From Larix kaempferi (Eukaryota; Streptophyta; Pinopsida; Pinales; Pinaceae), in assembly GCA_027924585.1 (NCBI GenBank), contig BSBM01000870.1:5145001-5209000 (forward strand): a stretch of DNA of 64,000 bases, in the 5' to 3' direction. Position numbers and translations under genes: made by a program. Shown piece after piece: positions 21,971-33,830 of the stretch. Positions within the stretch are counted from its first letter, which is position 1. Each line of letters starts with the position of its first letter. The notes under the pieces are model-generated. The model ran no database searches. It saw only the letters and a list, made by a program, of their open reading frames with translations, and was not told the origin of the DNA.

Positions 21971-24000
21971 TGCAAAAATGGATAAAATGACAAAAAATAT
22001 TTCATTGATTAGATATTGTTTTATGACAGACAATTCAGTTTTCCCTCCCATAATATGATGTAGAAAGATAACATAAAAAATTGCTTACCATAGAGCTTTC
22101 CTTTTGCATTCCTAGGTAAGTTAAATCACCATAAAATAAGATGAGGTCATTTATTTATGATCACAGGTGAAAAATATATCAATGGGAATAGAGAATACAA
22201 CTAGTCACAAACATAAGGTGGGAGCACCTAGACAACTCTTGAAAGAAAAGATAAAGAGATAAAAGAGAGTAAAAAAGGGTGACCCAATAATGCAAACCCT
22301 AGAAAAGAGTGAAAGCCACTACACTCCATTAGAACTAGGCGTTGGAGGTTGAAATACAGAGCCCATAGTCAACAAGCAGTTCTATTTAATCATTAATACT
22401 CAACTCAAATGCATGTTTTAACTTGCTCAAATTACCAATATTTCTATGGTTTTCATCTACAACATTTTAAAAGTTGTTTAAATATAGAAATTGTTTTTTG
22501 ACCTTTATGAAATTTGCTTGTAGCAATGCCCGTCTCTATTTTTATTTTTCCTGTGTGATCTGCTCTCTCAATTTCATCCCTGATGACATCGAGACTTTCT
22601 TTGCTACTGTATTAAGCAAAAGTAAGTGTTAGCAGGGCAAATAAGGATCTCAGACTTTATACAAGCAAAATGTAGTGAGCTGCTTAGTATGATTCTGTTA
22701 TTGATGATTTTTCCTTGGTTACCTTTTCTTTCTAGTTAAATTTCCCAGGTAAAACCTCTTGGGCACTTTCTCTCTTTTTGCGGATAGCACCCAGGGTAAA
22801 CCCTGGGTCACAAGGCCAAGTCAAGAACAATGCTCAAAGCCATTACAACAATATTCTCATTATGAGCTCATTATTTCACTTATTTCAATAGAACCTGGGT
22901 GTGGAGGATAATACCATCCCACAACCAATTGGGATAGACGCAGATGACTATTTTGCAGTTACTGAACCAACCTATGGTTAGGATTCTGGTTTACACTTCT
23001 TTGCATGTATTGATTCCAAGGTTCTTGTTCATCCCATGTTGTAATTTAGCAATAATGTACCATCAATTATGTCTCTTTATTATTCTTGGGGTGCATTGAA
23101 AGTGGGGTGTAATGTATTGAAAGCATCACAAGTTTATTTCTGATACAAAGGATATGGAGCTGGAGCAAACCAAAAATTCAAAAGCATCACAATTTTATCT
23201 CTGATACAAAGGATATGGAGCTGGAGCAAACCAAAAATCCATTTGAAAAGGGGTTGTATCAATGGGTAATAGAGGGCAGGTAACTGGTCCAAGGGATTTT
23301 TCCCTGGGTAGTGTTCTATAGTAGCTATACCTTGGCCCTTTATGTGGGAGAGGAGAGGAATATAGTGTTATTTTCTAGCTGTGTGAGTTCAGGAAGATAG
23401 GAAAGTACCTTGATATCTCTGTAAGGCCCTAGTGGAACGAGTTTGATTCATGGCAAAGAAAGAAATGGGCCAAATCCCAACAAAATTAATGCATTTATGA
23501 AGTTTCACAGCAAATAATGGGTTTCCTCTCCAATAACTATTAGATTTCAGAACTAAACTTTGAGTATACTCTGTTTTCCATGTTGTATGGAAACAAATAT
23601 TGAAATGGATGTACAGTCTCTTAAATGGATATGACAAATACAATATATTTATGGACTCGTGATATGTTAATTTATAGGACACTGAGACACTTGAAGCAAC
23701 CATGAGACTAAATTTAAGTGGATCCATCCTTGATGCCATGGATTCCAAGTGGTCCTTGGTGAGACAACTTTTGTTGCTGGTACCTTGATCTAACCATCTT
23801 TTCCCCTTAGTGATATTTATAATGATCCAAGATGCCCTCCTATCTTTTTCCATTATTGAGAATTCTACATTATATTCCTTTAATAGTCTTTAGAAATATC
23901 ATCTTCAACTTTAAACTTGGTGGAATAACACTCTATCAGTTGGGGAAACCACTTTTGTTGGCCACATCAACTCGATTTATTGGGTGGACTGATATGATAT
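21971..24000. other. no gene recognised
   Basis: AT-rich sequence up to the solo LTR. A 61 bp tandem duplication lies at 23120-23241. No further enolase exon could be found upstream in this stretch. Confidence 0.5.
23120..23241 (+). repeat. 61 bp tandem duplication
   Basis: Two units start at 23120 and 23181 with AAAGCATCACAA and share GGATATGGAGCTGGAGCAAA. They differ at a few positions only, so the duplication is fairly recent. Confidence 0.88.
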
Positions 24001-24649
24001 TGTTAAATTTTCTGAATTTACTTCAATATGATCTAGGATCTTAACTGAGAGAACAACATGTACAGCATATCTACAGCATATCAATCATGGAGACAATAAT
24101 GCAAGCACACAAGAAACACAAAGATTTACTTGGGGAAAACCATAAAGGTGAAAAACCCCAATAACTTCCTCAGAGATAGATAGAGCAATGATACAACCAA
24201 CCAATAGAGATAGCCATAACCTAGCAGCAATCCTCCTCCTCCATAAGTGCGCCTCTCCTCCTTGAGAGCATGTGTGAGAAGTGAGTGAGCAAATAGAGTG
24301 CCTCCCGCACTCTATTTATACTTGACTTGACTTGCCTTTTTACCTAACTCATGTCGGCTCTAACTTAACCACATAACATAATGCTGAGTGGGCCGACCCC
24401 CAATAGGGTGGTCTAATAAACCTTTGACCCACATGGCCGACCCCCAATAGGGTGGTCTAATAACCCTTTGACCCACATGACTTATACAGGGCCGACCCCA
24501 AATAAGGTGGTCTAATAACCCATCAAGTATAAGTTATGACACTTACAATATAAATGACGACACTTCCTTATAGAGGAATAATACCATCTCTATAGGAATA
24601 CAATATACATATATGTGAAATACATTCCGAAGTTACATATACATCAACA
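24001..24649 (-). repeat. solo LTR of the copia family, minus orientation
   Basis: A single LTR of about 649 bp with family ends and a TATA box on the minus strand at 24313-24320. Flanks GATAT (23996-24000) and GATAT (24650-24654) form a perfect 5 bp target duplication, and no internal region is attached. It is therefore a true solo LTR produced by recombination. Confidence 0.93.
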
Positions 24650-24654
24650 GATAT

Positions 24655-25575
24655 GGTTATTGATACTAGGCCTAGAACAATATTGGCACACTACAATAAG
24701 GAAAGAACAATCTTGGCACAAATTCTAGCTACATCCGAGAGGCCACATGCCCTTTCAAAGTCACCCTAGCTACAAGCCACAACTGGTAGACCTCATGAAC
24801 GGAAGTTGTGAGCTCGCCTTTATTTGAACCCGGTTCATTTTTGTAGCAACTAACTCAAGTTTCTTCTAGACCACGGGACAATAGACTACACACACACATG
24901 ATATATACACAGAAAGACACCAGGAGACATACAAATTCAAGATGCCATTCATGTATTTAAAATTTTGAAATAAAGCCAAAAAAGGAGTTACCATGGAGTC
25001 TTTAGTAACTTAGTTTACTTTTTCCTTTTTCCATTGGGTAGAGTAATGACTGCAAAATTTATAGATTAAAATTTAATCTAAGATCAGGTCTGGAAAAAAT
25101 CCTTTTGTCCCAACCTGCTTTTGGCTTTGTGAAACTAAAAGATGGCTGCCCATATGCTGGTATTGTTTGGCCCATTTTATGCTTTGCTTCCCCATTACCT
25201 ATGCATGCCTAATATTCTTGTCATGCATCATTTACTCTAGCAATTTGTAGAAGATTTTCACAAGTTGCTTGTCATTGGTGGATTTTTATTCTATTCCTCA
25301 GCTGGTTTGAAGTCTTGTTTGTTATCAACGATGACATTGATGGTTATTAATTATTATGTAGCATCCTGGTTACTAGTTTGTCAAATCAGGTGTGATTGCT
25401 CCTTTCAACATATTGCATATTGTCATCAATTTTAGTTATGTTTAATGTTTAGTCATTATTTATTATTTAGGCTATGTGATAATTTATTGAGATTTATCAT
25501 CTGTTTAGTATTTATTATGTTCTTATTTTTTCCTATTTTTATGTTCTATACTGCTTACAAGTACTTTGTTTGCAG
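24655..25575. other. no gene recognised (probable intron or intergenic)
   Basis: AT-rich sequence directly upstream of the RNA-binding protein exons. If those exons belong to a live gene this would be intron. No further exon is visible. Confidence 0.5.
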
Positions 25576-25856
25576 CAATGGCAGTTCCTCCTCTAGTAGT
25601 TGCCTTAGATAATGATCCAAATAATACAACTGTGCATGCCTCTATTTTTGTTTTCCTTTTTGCATGCTCTCATTTCTTCAAACAATATGTTTTTTATATT
25701 CTTATTCTATGTGTTTTGGTTGTAGATATTTGTTGGTGGTTTAGACCCCACTGTGATGGATGACATACTAAGACAAGTATTTGGCCAGTTTGGAGAACTT
25801 GTGCATGTCAACATACCAATGGGAAAACGATGTGGATTTCTCCAGTTTAATAACAG
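25576..25856 (+). CDS. two exons of an RBP45/47-like RNA-binding protein
   Basis: Exon one (25576-25631) follows a TGCAG acceptor, reads AVPPLVV and DNDPNNTT, and ends at GTGCAT. Exon two (25726-25856) follows TGTAG and carries the start of an RRM: IFVGGLDPTVMDDILRQVFG (RNP2), then GKRCGFLQF (RNP1), ending AG at a GTATTG donor. Joining keeps the frame. The linker plus RNP wording matches the third RRM of plant RBP45/RBP47 proteins, which bind oligo(U) RNA in the nucleus and stress granules. No stop or splice break is seen, but neither earlier RRMs nor the following exon can be found here. It is either part of a live gene with very long introns or a captured fragment. Confidence 0.75.
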
Positions 25857-26424
25857 GTATTGCTTATAAAGATTTGAGTGTCTATTACAAGCTTTCTTGT
25901 ATAATATATTTTGGTATCTCAGGCTACAATGCAAAGCATTAGAATGTAGCTTTTCACTCTTCCTTTTCTGAACATGCATAAGCTTGCTACAGTAACCTTC
26001 ATGTAAGCACTAGAACTTATCCTTCAGGTGGACATTTTAGGAACAGTGGATTTGTCAGTTCCAATGCTGATCCGTAATGGTTAAGCCTATGCCAACATGA
26101 TTTACCAACATCGACCATAACATATTTATTTGGTTAATCTGTCCTATGTTTAGTAATCCATTGTGATTTTTTTTTACTGCTAGAAATTCAAAGAACTCAG
26201 TGCAAAGTAACATCAATCACATAATAAAGATTACGTAATAAAATTAAAGAGTTAAACCAATGAAATTCAACATATATTACATGGTTCAGAATTTGATTTC
26301 TTGCCAAATAGGGCTGATGTTCCTGATAGAGTTATTGTTAATCATGTCATTTCATCAATGCCTCCGCAACCTTTGACATATGGAATTTTCCTGAATAATA
26401 GTAAAAATCATTAATTACAAATGA
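25857..26424. other. no gene recognised
   Basis: AT-rich sequence after the RRM donor site; it may be intron. No match to the next RRM exon is visible. Confidence 0.45.
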
Positions 26425-26556
26425 TGCAATATTGGTGTTCACATTCTCCTCTCCCCAATTTTGAAAGGGTTCTAGCTCAATGGAAGAGCACCTGCCTTAC
26501 AAGCAGGAGGTTGGTGGTTCGATTCCTCCATGCCCTATTGATATTGCAATATTGGT
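26425..26556 (+). repeat. 12 bp direct repeats flanking the tRNA-like block
   Basis: TGCAATATTGGT occurs at 26425-26436 and 26545-26556, enclosing 108 bp with the tRNA-like sequence. This looks like a target duplication or a repair-filler insertion. Confidence 0.7.
26466..26536 (+). tRNA. tRNA-Val(UAC)-like, bacterial or organellar type, probably decayed
   Basis: A 71 base sequence folds as a tRNA: a D stem GCTC/GAGC, an anticodon stem CCTGC/GCAGG around loop CTTACAA (anticodon TAC, valine), and a TTCGATT T-loop. Internal promoter boxes are present, A-box TAGCTCAATGG at 26473-26483 and B-box GGTTCGATTCC at 26516-26526. The body resembles bacterial tRNA-Val(UAC) more than the nuclear plant form and lacks the plastid intron. 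The acceptor stem has mismatches at two positions and the T stem one, so function is doubtful. It sits between 12 bp direct repeats. Confidence 0.6.
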
Positions 26557-26594
26557 ATTTTTAATAAAATATATTTTATTATGATTTATTATGG

Positions 26595-26853
26595 CTATAG
26601 AGGGGGTTTCAAACCATCTTTGTATGTTGCTACGAGGGGGTTCCTAAACTACCTTCATATGCCACTACAAGGGGGGTTCAAACCGCCTCTATAGGACTCT
26701 ACGAGGGGGGTTCCAAACCGCCCCTATAGGAATCTACGAGGGGGGTTACAAACTGCCCTTATAAGCATCTACGAGGGGGGTTCCAAACCGCACCTATATG
26801 CCTCTATGAGGGGGGTTTCAAACTACCTCGATAGGCCTCTGCAAGGGGGGTTC
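26595..26853 (+). repeat. 35 bp G-rich tandem array, left segment
   Basis: About seven and a half units of 34-35 bp, typical core GAGGGGGGTTCCAAACCGCC followed by CCTATAGG and CTCTAC. The array is cut after GGTTC by copia copy 2 and resumes at 33580. Confidence 0.92.
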
Positions 26854-27450
26854 TATTAGATTTTGAGCATTAATTCAATATGCTATAGGATCTTTACTGA
26901 GAGAATAACATGTACAGTATATCAATGCATAACAATCATATCAAGCATGCCAAGCATTACAAGAATCAAAAGCATGAGACAATGGACACACAGAGTTTCT
27001 GTGGGGAAAACCCTAAGATGAAAAACCCCACAACTTCCTCAGAGATAGATAGAGCAATGGCTCAACCAAAGTACAACCAAATACAATAGATAGTCTCCTA
27101 CTATGCAGCTGATCCTCCTCCTCCAATGTGCGCCACTTTCTGAGTGACAGAAGAGTGAGTTTTGAGATGATCAAATAGAGAATCCCGACTCTCTATTTAT
27201 ACTTGTCCTGACCTGCCTAAATACTTATGGGGCCGACTTGTCTAAATTAGCCTAATAACCCCAGTTACATATATTCCGGGACCACACCTACATCAGGTAG
27301 TCTAATAACCCATCGGCAAGTTAATCCACTTGCGACACTTGTCAATACAAATGATGACACTTCCTTATAAAGGAATAACACATCTCTTATAAGGGTACAA
27401 TAAATATATATATATATATAATACATTCTAAAGTTACATATACATCAACA
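26854..27450 (-). repeat. 3' LTR of copia copy 2
   Basis: 597 bp, with a minus-strand TATA box at 27194-27201. Its terminal base has changed (TG to TA on the plus strand). Confidence 0.9.
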
Positions 27451-27459
27451 CTCCCTCTT
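27451..27459 (-). other. polypurine tract of copia copy 2
   Basis: AAGAGGGAG on the minus strand directly before the 3' LTR; the same tract occurs in copies 3 and 4. Confidence 0.85.
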
Positions 27460-28043
27460 AACTAGAAAGGTATTTCTCGACACAGATCATCGGGCACAAG
27501 TTTTCTTGTCTGGATCATTGTCATCGATGCATCATCATCGAATCATCATCATCGTCACAGCTGCTGCTATCTCGTCCAATCTCTAAATCTACTCATCATA
27601 GGAAGTTCTACAGAGCCAGTCATTTTTCATACTGGATGTAGGCCCACCACCTGTAGGTCTTCATCATCATTGGTCATACTGTGGAATCCTTAGGACTCAT
27701 CACGTGCGTGTGCAAAACCTCGCAAGAGCATCCCAGGCCTTTTACGAGCACACAACTCAACCTCTCGAATCTCCCATAATCTTTTACATGCCATTGTACA
27801 ACCTGTCCACAACCACAGAGTACCTAATACTCACTATACATCCAACTGATGTATATCATCACATGATCAACCTAATCATCATCATCATTTCTGCGAGCAA
27901 GCCATCAAGTAGGTACACCTCAAGACTGATTACACTGCCTCTACAAAACTTGTGTACCAAACTATCACATCAATGTCTTCAGATCACCACGTAGTCCATG
28001 GAGCACAACCCAGATGCACACACACAACACTTACACTCACCAT

Positions 28044-28530
28044 CATGGGAGGACCAACCTACTACCATCTGGGAAAGGCTCACAACACTTACATCGATGA
28101 CCATGGGAGGACCAACCTACCACCATGTCAGAATGGCATAGCACTTACATCAACAACCATGGGAGGACCAACCTACCACCATGTCGGAAAGGCCCAACAC
28201 TTACATCAACGGCCATGAGAGGACCAACCTACTATCATGTCGAAAAGGCTCCAACACTTATATATCACCATGCGAGGACCAACCTACCACCATATGAGAA
28301 TGGTCCAGCTCTTACATCTCACCATAGGAGGACCAACCTACCACTATGTGAGAATGGATCAGCCCTTACATCTTGCCATGGGAGGACCAACCTACCACCA
28401 TGCAAGAATGGATCGGCCCTTACATCTTGCCATGGGAGGACCAACCTATCACCATGTAAGAATGGCTCGGCCCTTACATCTTGCCATGGGAGGACCAACC
28501 TACCACCATGCAAGAATGGCCCAGTGTGCA
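28044..28530 (-). repeat. 54-58 bp tandem array in copia copy 2 3' region
   Basis: Nine units begin (plus coordinates) at 28044, 28102, 28158, 28214, 28269, 28323, 28377, 28431 and 28485, each with GGAGGACCAACCTACC or a close form. The last units have an exact 54 bp period. Open frames across the array are a by-product of repetition and not genes. Confidence 0.9.
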
Positions 28531-28548
28531 TCTGTGTCTTTGGACTCA

Positions 28549-31500
28549 TCACTTCCCTCTGGAAGGCATCTTGATCTGAAGCACACCAAGTCTCCCTCTG
28601 AAGTATTCAAACTTCACTCTGGCAAGCGGCTTGGTCAACACATCAGTTATCTGCTCGTCTGTCGCAACATACAGGAGCTTCACAGCTCCTCTCTGCACCA
28701 TATCCCTAATATAGTGGAACTTGATCTCAATTTGCTTCGACCTGTCATGGAACACTAGGTTCTCTGACAACTTCACACAACTATGGTTGTCATAATATAT
28801 ACATGTAGCACTCAACTGGATATCAAACAAATCAGATAGTAGCTTCCTAAGCCATACTGCCTCACAACTAGCTAAACAAGCTACGACATACTCTGCTTCA
28901 GCTATACTCAGTGCCACACAAGACTGCTTCTTGCTAAACCAAGAGATCACACCTAATCCCACACTGAAGCAACACCCCGAAGTGCTCTTCCGATCAATGG
29001 AACTTCCTGCCCAATCCGAATCAACATAACTCTCCAGGTTAAATTTTTGATTCGCCTCATACTTGAGCCCATAATCCACTATACCCTTCAGGTACCTCAG
29101 AACATGCTTTGCAGCTATTAGGTGAACATGTCTCAGATCTGTCAAGTACTGGCTCAAGGTGTTCACCGCAAAGCAAATGTCTGGCCTTGTGTTCATTAGG
29201 TACATCAAGGACCCAATCATCTGACAATACATTGTAGCATCAACCGGCTCAGAAGAAGCATCACACAGAAGCTTCAGGTTCGATGCCATAGGTGTGGCCA
29301 TGGCCTTGCAGTCCATCATCCCAAAACTCTTCAAAATCTTTACTGCATACTTCCCTTGTCCAAGGAAGATTCCATCTACACTCTGCAACACCTCCATACC
29401 AAGAAAGTAGTGCATTGTACCCAAGTCCTTCATCTCGAACTCGGCAGCTAGTTTCCTCTTGGTGTCGGCAATCAGTCTATCCTCACCTGTCAGAAATAGG
29501 TCATCCACATACAATAGTAGTATCACTGGATTTCCCTCCTGAACCTTGTAGTAAAGGTTGGAATCGGATTTACTCTTGGTAAAGCCCAAACTAGATAGGA
29601 AGCCATCTATCCTGCCATATCAGGTCCTGAGTGCCTATTTCAAACCATACAGGGATTTCTTTAGTTTGCACACATGTGTTCCTCTATCATGTGTCTCAAA
29701 CCCGAGTGGCTGCTCCACATACACTTCCTCTTGAACTACACCATTCAAGAAGGTTGTCTTGACATCCATCTGGTGTACCTTCCATTTCATCACTGCTGCC
29801 AGAGCAAGTACTGATCTAATGGAAGTGTATCTGGCCACAGGAGTGAAAGTCTCTTCATAATCAATTCCTTCTTTCTGGGATAAGCCACGAGCTACAAACC
29901 TAGCTTTGTATTTCTCGATGCTACCATCTACAGCATGTTTGACCTTATATATCCATTTGGAAGTCACCACAGAATTCCCATCTAGTCTTGGGACCACATC
30001 CCAAACATCATTCTTCATAATAGATTGGTATTCTTCGATCATAGCATCCTTCCACTCTTTCTTTTCTGCAGCTTCTTCATAACTGGAAGTTTCTTTATCC
30101 ATGATGTCACAGAGTAAAGCAACATAACTAGTATGTGACCTTGGCCTTTTCCTTTCTCTATGTTCTTCTTCTGGAATGCCAAATCTCTCTGCATCTTGGA
30201 TGAGCTCTCTAGCCCATGTTGGTTTCCTCTTGTGAGGATTCTTCTCACGAGGTGGATCCATAGGTTCTTTTGGATCTTCCATTTCTCGATCTTCTTCAGG
30301 GACTGCTTCATTCATTGTGGTGTCTTGAGTTCTGGATATTCTGGGTTCTTCATTGTCTTCAACAGGTGTCTTTCTCGATTTTTGGTAGGCTGAAATTTCA
30401 TCAAATGTTACATCTCTGCTGATGTCAATCTTCTTGAATCCAGGGAAGTAGATTCTGTAAGCCTTCGAGCTTTCACTGTAACCCACAAATATACCCTTCT
30501 TTCCTGAAGGATCCAACTTTGACCTTTTCTATTTTGGGATGTGAGTGTATACTGGACAGCCAAATATTCTGAGATGGCTCACTTCTGGTTTCTTACCAGT
30601 AAACACTTCTTCTGGTGTTGTGTTGTCAAGTATCTTATGGGGTGTTCTGTTCTGCACATATACTGCTGTCCTTGCTACTTCATCCCATAAGTGCATAGGT
30701 AAGTCTTGGTCATGAAGCATTTCCCTTGCTGCTTACATGACGGTTCTATTCTTCCTTTCGGCAACCCCATTCTACTTTGGATTGTAAGGAGTGGTCAACT
30801 CCATCTTAATCCCTGAATCACTACATAACTTCTTGAAGTCTCCTGAAGTAAATTCTCTGCCATTGTCAGATCTGAATATCTTGATCTTCAAGTCATTTTG
30901 GTTTTCTATCAAGGCTTTGAATTCCTTGAAATTATTAAACAATTCATCTTTGTTCTTCAAGAAGTAGATCCAAGTCTTCCTAAAGAAATCATCAATAAAG
31001 GAGACATAGTATACATACGCACTCAGAGAACTGGATGGCATGGGACTACATACATCAGAGTGGATAATCTCCAAGATTCCTTTTGCCTTCCTTTCAGTGC
31101 TTGGAAATTTCTTCTTTGTATTCTTTCCCTTTGCACAACCTTTGCAAATGCCTTCATGCTTTGTATGGATTTTAGGAAGACCTTCTACTGTTTTGCTTGC
31201 AATTGGTAATGCTCTGTAATGTATGTGTGCAAGCCTTCTGTGCCAAAGTTCACTTGGCTCTACTGAATCATGGACCATGGCTTGTTCTGGATGGCCCTTA
31301 AATTTGTACAATCTTCCCTCTTACTCTCCAATCACAACTGCATCATCTATAGTCTTACCCTTAGGACACATTAGGACTTGGCCATCTATAAATGCAACCC
31401 TCATGCCTTTTGCATCCAATGTAGAGATTGAGAGTAGATTCTTCTTGAGTCCTGGAACAAAGAGTACATCTTTCATCTTCATAGACTTTCCAGAGTCTAG

Positions 31501-32592
31501 TTTATAGGAGGCTTCACCACTCCCTTTTATGGGATATTGGTAGTCATCTCCAAGCTTCACCTTGTGGGGCGAATCATGTTCAGACAGATTCACAAAGGAT
31601 TCTTTGAATCCTGTCATATGTTTAGAATCCCCACTATCTATGAGCCAATCATTACTTCCATGAGTAATGGTTCCAGTGAGAGCATAAATCAAAACATATT
31701 CTTCATCACTTGAAGAATCTTCACTATCTTCTCTAGCCCTCTTCCTGGGAGGTTCATCATCCTTTGCAGCATGAGCATGATGTCTTCTTTTGAATTTCTT
31801 CTTCTTGTGAGAACCCTCTTTCTTATTCTTCAGACAATCTCTGGCATAGTGTCCCTTATCATCACATGTATAGCAATGGACATGGGTCATGTCCCTTCGA
31901 TGTCTGGGACTACTTCTTTGATTCTGATATTTTCCTTTCTTGCCATGATGGTGAGATTTCTTGTCACCATGCCTTTTGGAGTGAGCTGTGAGTGCTTGGT
32001 CCTCACTCCCCATATTCTCTTCTCTGGCTACAATTCGAGCTTCTTCTTGTGAGCATTCTTCCTATAGTCTACCAAAAGAGATAAATTTATTTCTAGCACA
32101 AATTCTTTGGATGAAGGAATCCTATGACCTAGGGAGGCCATTAAGAGTGGTCATCACCACTTCTCAATTTTCTACAACTTCACCCACAGCTTCAAGTTGT
32201 TCTTTTATCTGGGAGACCCTTGAGAAATATGACTGCATAGTCTCTGCATTCTGGATCTTGATATTCTTCAATTGATTCCTCCCGGTCATCTTCCGATTTA
32301 TGTTCTTGCCTTCAAATAATTTGGTCAAGGAATCAAACATCTCTTTTGGTGTCTTTAGGGATGACACATGGGGAATGAGATGATATTTAATAGAATCAGC
32401 AATGATCCTCTTTTCCTTAACCAAATTCCTCTTGTGAAGAGCTTTAGCCTCTTCTCCCTCTAGGATAGGGACCTCTTCACTTATAGAAGTATCCAACTCA
32501 TTTTCTTCAAGGATTAACCCAATCCTATACTTCCATGCTCGGAAGTTATCAGCTCCTTCAAGCTTATCCTCAAGCTTGGTGTGGTGAGACAT
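28549..32592 (-). pseudogene. copia gag-pol, broken (copy 2)
   Basis: The minus strand reads a full Ty1/copia polyprotein: gag from the ATG at 32590-32592 (MSHHTKLEDKLEG), zinc knuckle CYTCDDKGHYARDC, protease DWLIDSGDSKHMTG, integrase with WHRRLAHIH, HSDVCSP and RSDNGREF, RT with LLYVDDLF, and RNase H with YVDSDWAG and SIAEAEY. The order PR-IN-RT-RH defines copia. Breaks: stops near 32138 (TGG to TAG type), 32062, 30770, 30735, 30527, and two near 29620-29636, most explained by single C-to-T or G-to-A changes. The integrase E region falls at the break near 30770. Non-functional. Confidence 0.9.
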
Positions 32593-32973
32593 CTTTAAAG
32601 AGTACTTCAAATGGAAATAGAAAAGATTTAGGTCTTACCACTTGTTGCTGAAAACTGTATCTGGTGTTGGATTAGGGTTTGAGTTTCCCGGAGATCTAAA
32701 CAACCAAAAATCTTGATCCAAAGTTCTAAACTTCTTATTTTCCAAGAAGCTTCCAGCTGTGTCTTCAGATTTCAGAGATTCCTATTTTTGAGGAAACCCT
32801 ACTTTTTAGGGCCAAAACTGAAAGTGCTCAGAATTGAATTATGATTGGATAGATAGATTCACTTTGCTAAGGAGAGTCAATCCATCATATTTGTTTTCCA
32901 AAATCTTTGGAGAGAAACCCAAAAATAAGAAGCCCTAGCTTCCGCAACTGCACAGTGTCTTCTTCTCAGGTTA

Positions 32974-32985
32974 GCTCTGATACCA
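32974..32985 (-). other. primer binding site, copia copy 2
   Basis: TGGTATCAGAGC on the minus strand, directly next to the 5' LTR. Confidence 0.9.
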
Positions 32986-33579
32986 TGTTAGATTTTGAGC
33001 ATTAATTAAATATGCTATAGGATCTTTACTGAGAGAATAACATGTGCAATATATCAATGCATAACAATCATATCAAGCATGCCAAGCATCACAAGAATCA
33101 AAAGCATTAGACAATGGACACACAAAGTTTCCGTGAGGAAAACCCTAAGGTGAAAAACCCCACAACTTCCTCAGAGATAGATAGAGCAATGGATCAACCA
33201 AAGTACAACCAAATACAATAGATAGTCTCCTACTATGTAGCTGATCCTCCTCCTCCAATGCGCGCCACTTTCTGAGTGAGAGAAGAGTGAGTTCTGAGAT
33301 GATCAAAATAGAGAATCCCGACTCTCTATTTATACTTGTCCTGACCTGCCTAAATACTTATGGGGCCGACTTGTCTAACTCAGCCTAATAACCCTAGTTA
33401 CATATATTCCGGGCCGACACCCACATCAGGTAGTCTAATAACCCATTGGCAAGTTAATCCACTTGCGACACTTGTCAAAACAAATGACGACACTTCCTTG
33501 TAGAGGAATAACACATCTCTTATAAGGGTACAATAAATATATATATAAAATAAATTTTGAAGTTACATATACATCAACA
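32986..33579 (-). repeat. 5' LTR of copia copy 2
   Basis: 594 bp with intact TG...CA ends and a TATA box on the minus strand at 33327-33334. Confidence 0.92.
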
Positions 33580-33583
33580 TGTT

Positions 33584-33830
33584 CAAAATCGCCCCTATAA
33601 GCCTCTATGAGGGGGGTTCTAAACTGTCCCTATAGGCCTCTACAAGGGGGGTTCCAAACTGCCCCTATAGGACTATACGAGGGGGGTTCACAGCCGCCCC
33701 TATAGGCCTCTACAAGGGGGGTTTGAAACTGACCCTATAGTCCTCTACGAGAGGGGTTCCAAACCACCCCTGTAGGTTTGTATGAGGGGGGTTCACAACC
33801 GCCCTCGTAGGTCTCTATGAGGGGGTTCAG
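33584..33830 (+). repeat. 35 bp G-rich tandem array, middle segment
   Basis: Seven units continue the array from 26853 across the copia insertion. It is cut again at TTCAG (33826-33830) by the next insertion. Confidence 0.9.

Larger units (their letters stand above)
26854..33579 (-). mobile_element. Ty1/copia LTR retrotransposon, copy 2, complete but mutated
   Basis: A 6726 bp minus-strand element inserted in the 35 bp array. Target flanks GGTTC (26849-26853) and TGTTC (33580-33584) match at 4 of 5. LTRs of 597 and 594 bp differ by roughly 6 percent by eye. The right end of its LTR (26854) reads TA rather than TG. The polyprotein has several stops. An array of 54-58 bp repeats lies between its coding end and the 3' LTR. 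Confidence 0.93.

Noticed and set aside
27480-28540. Evenly spaced repeats that could be read as a CRISPR-like array
   Set aside because: The units are contiguous tandem copies without unique spacers, inside a plant retrotransposon.
28125-28758. Two overlapping frames of about 150-170 codons, rich in repeated RTNLPPC-like or GGPTYHH-like segments
   Set aside because: They are translations of the 54-58 bp tandem array in the 3' region of copia copy 2, on the strand opposite to the element. The repetition keeps them open.
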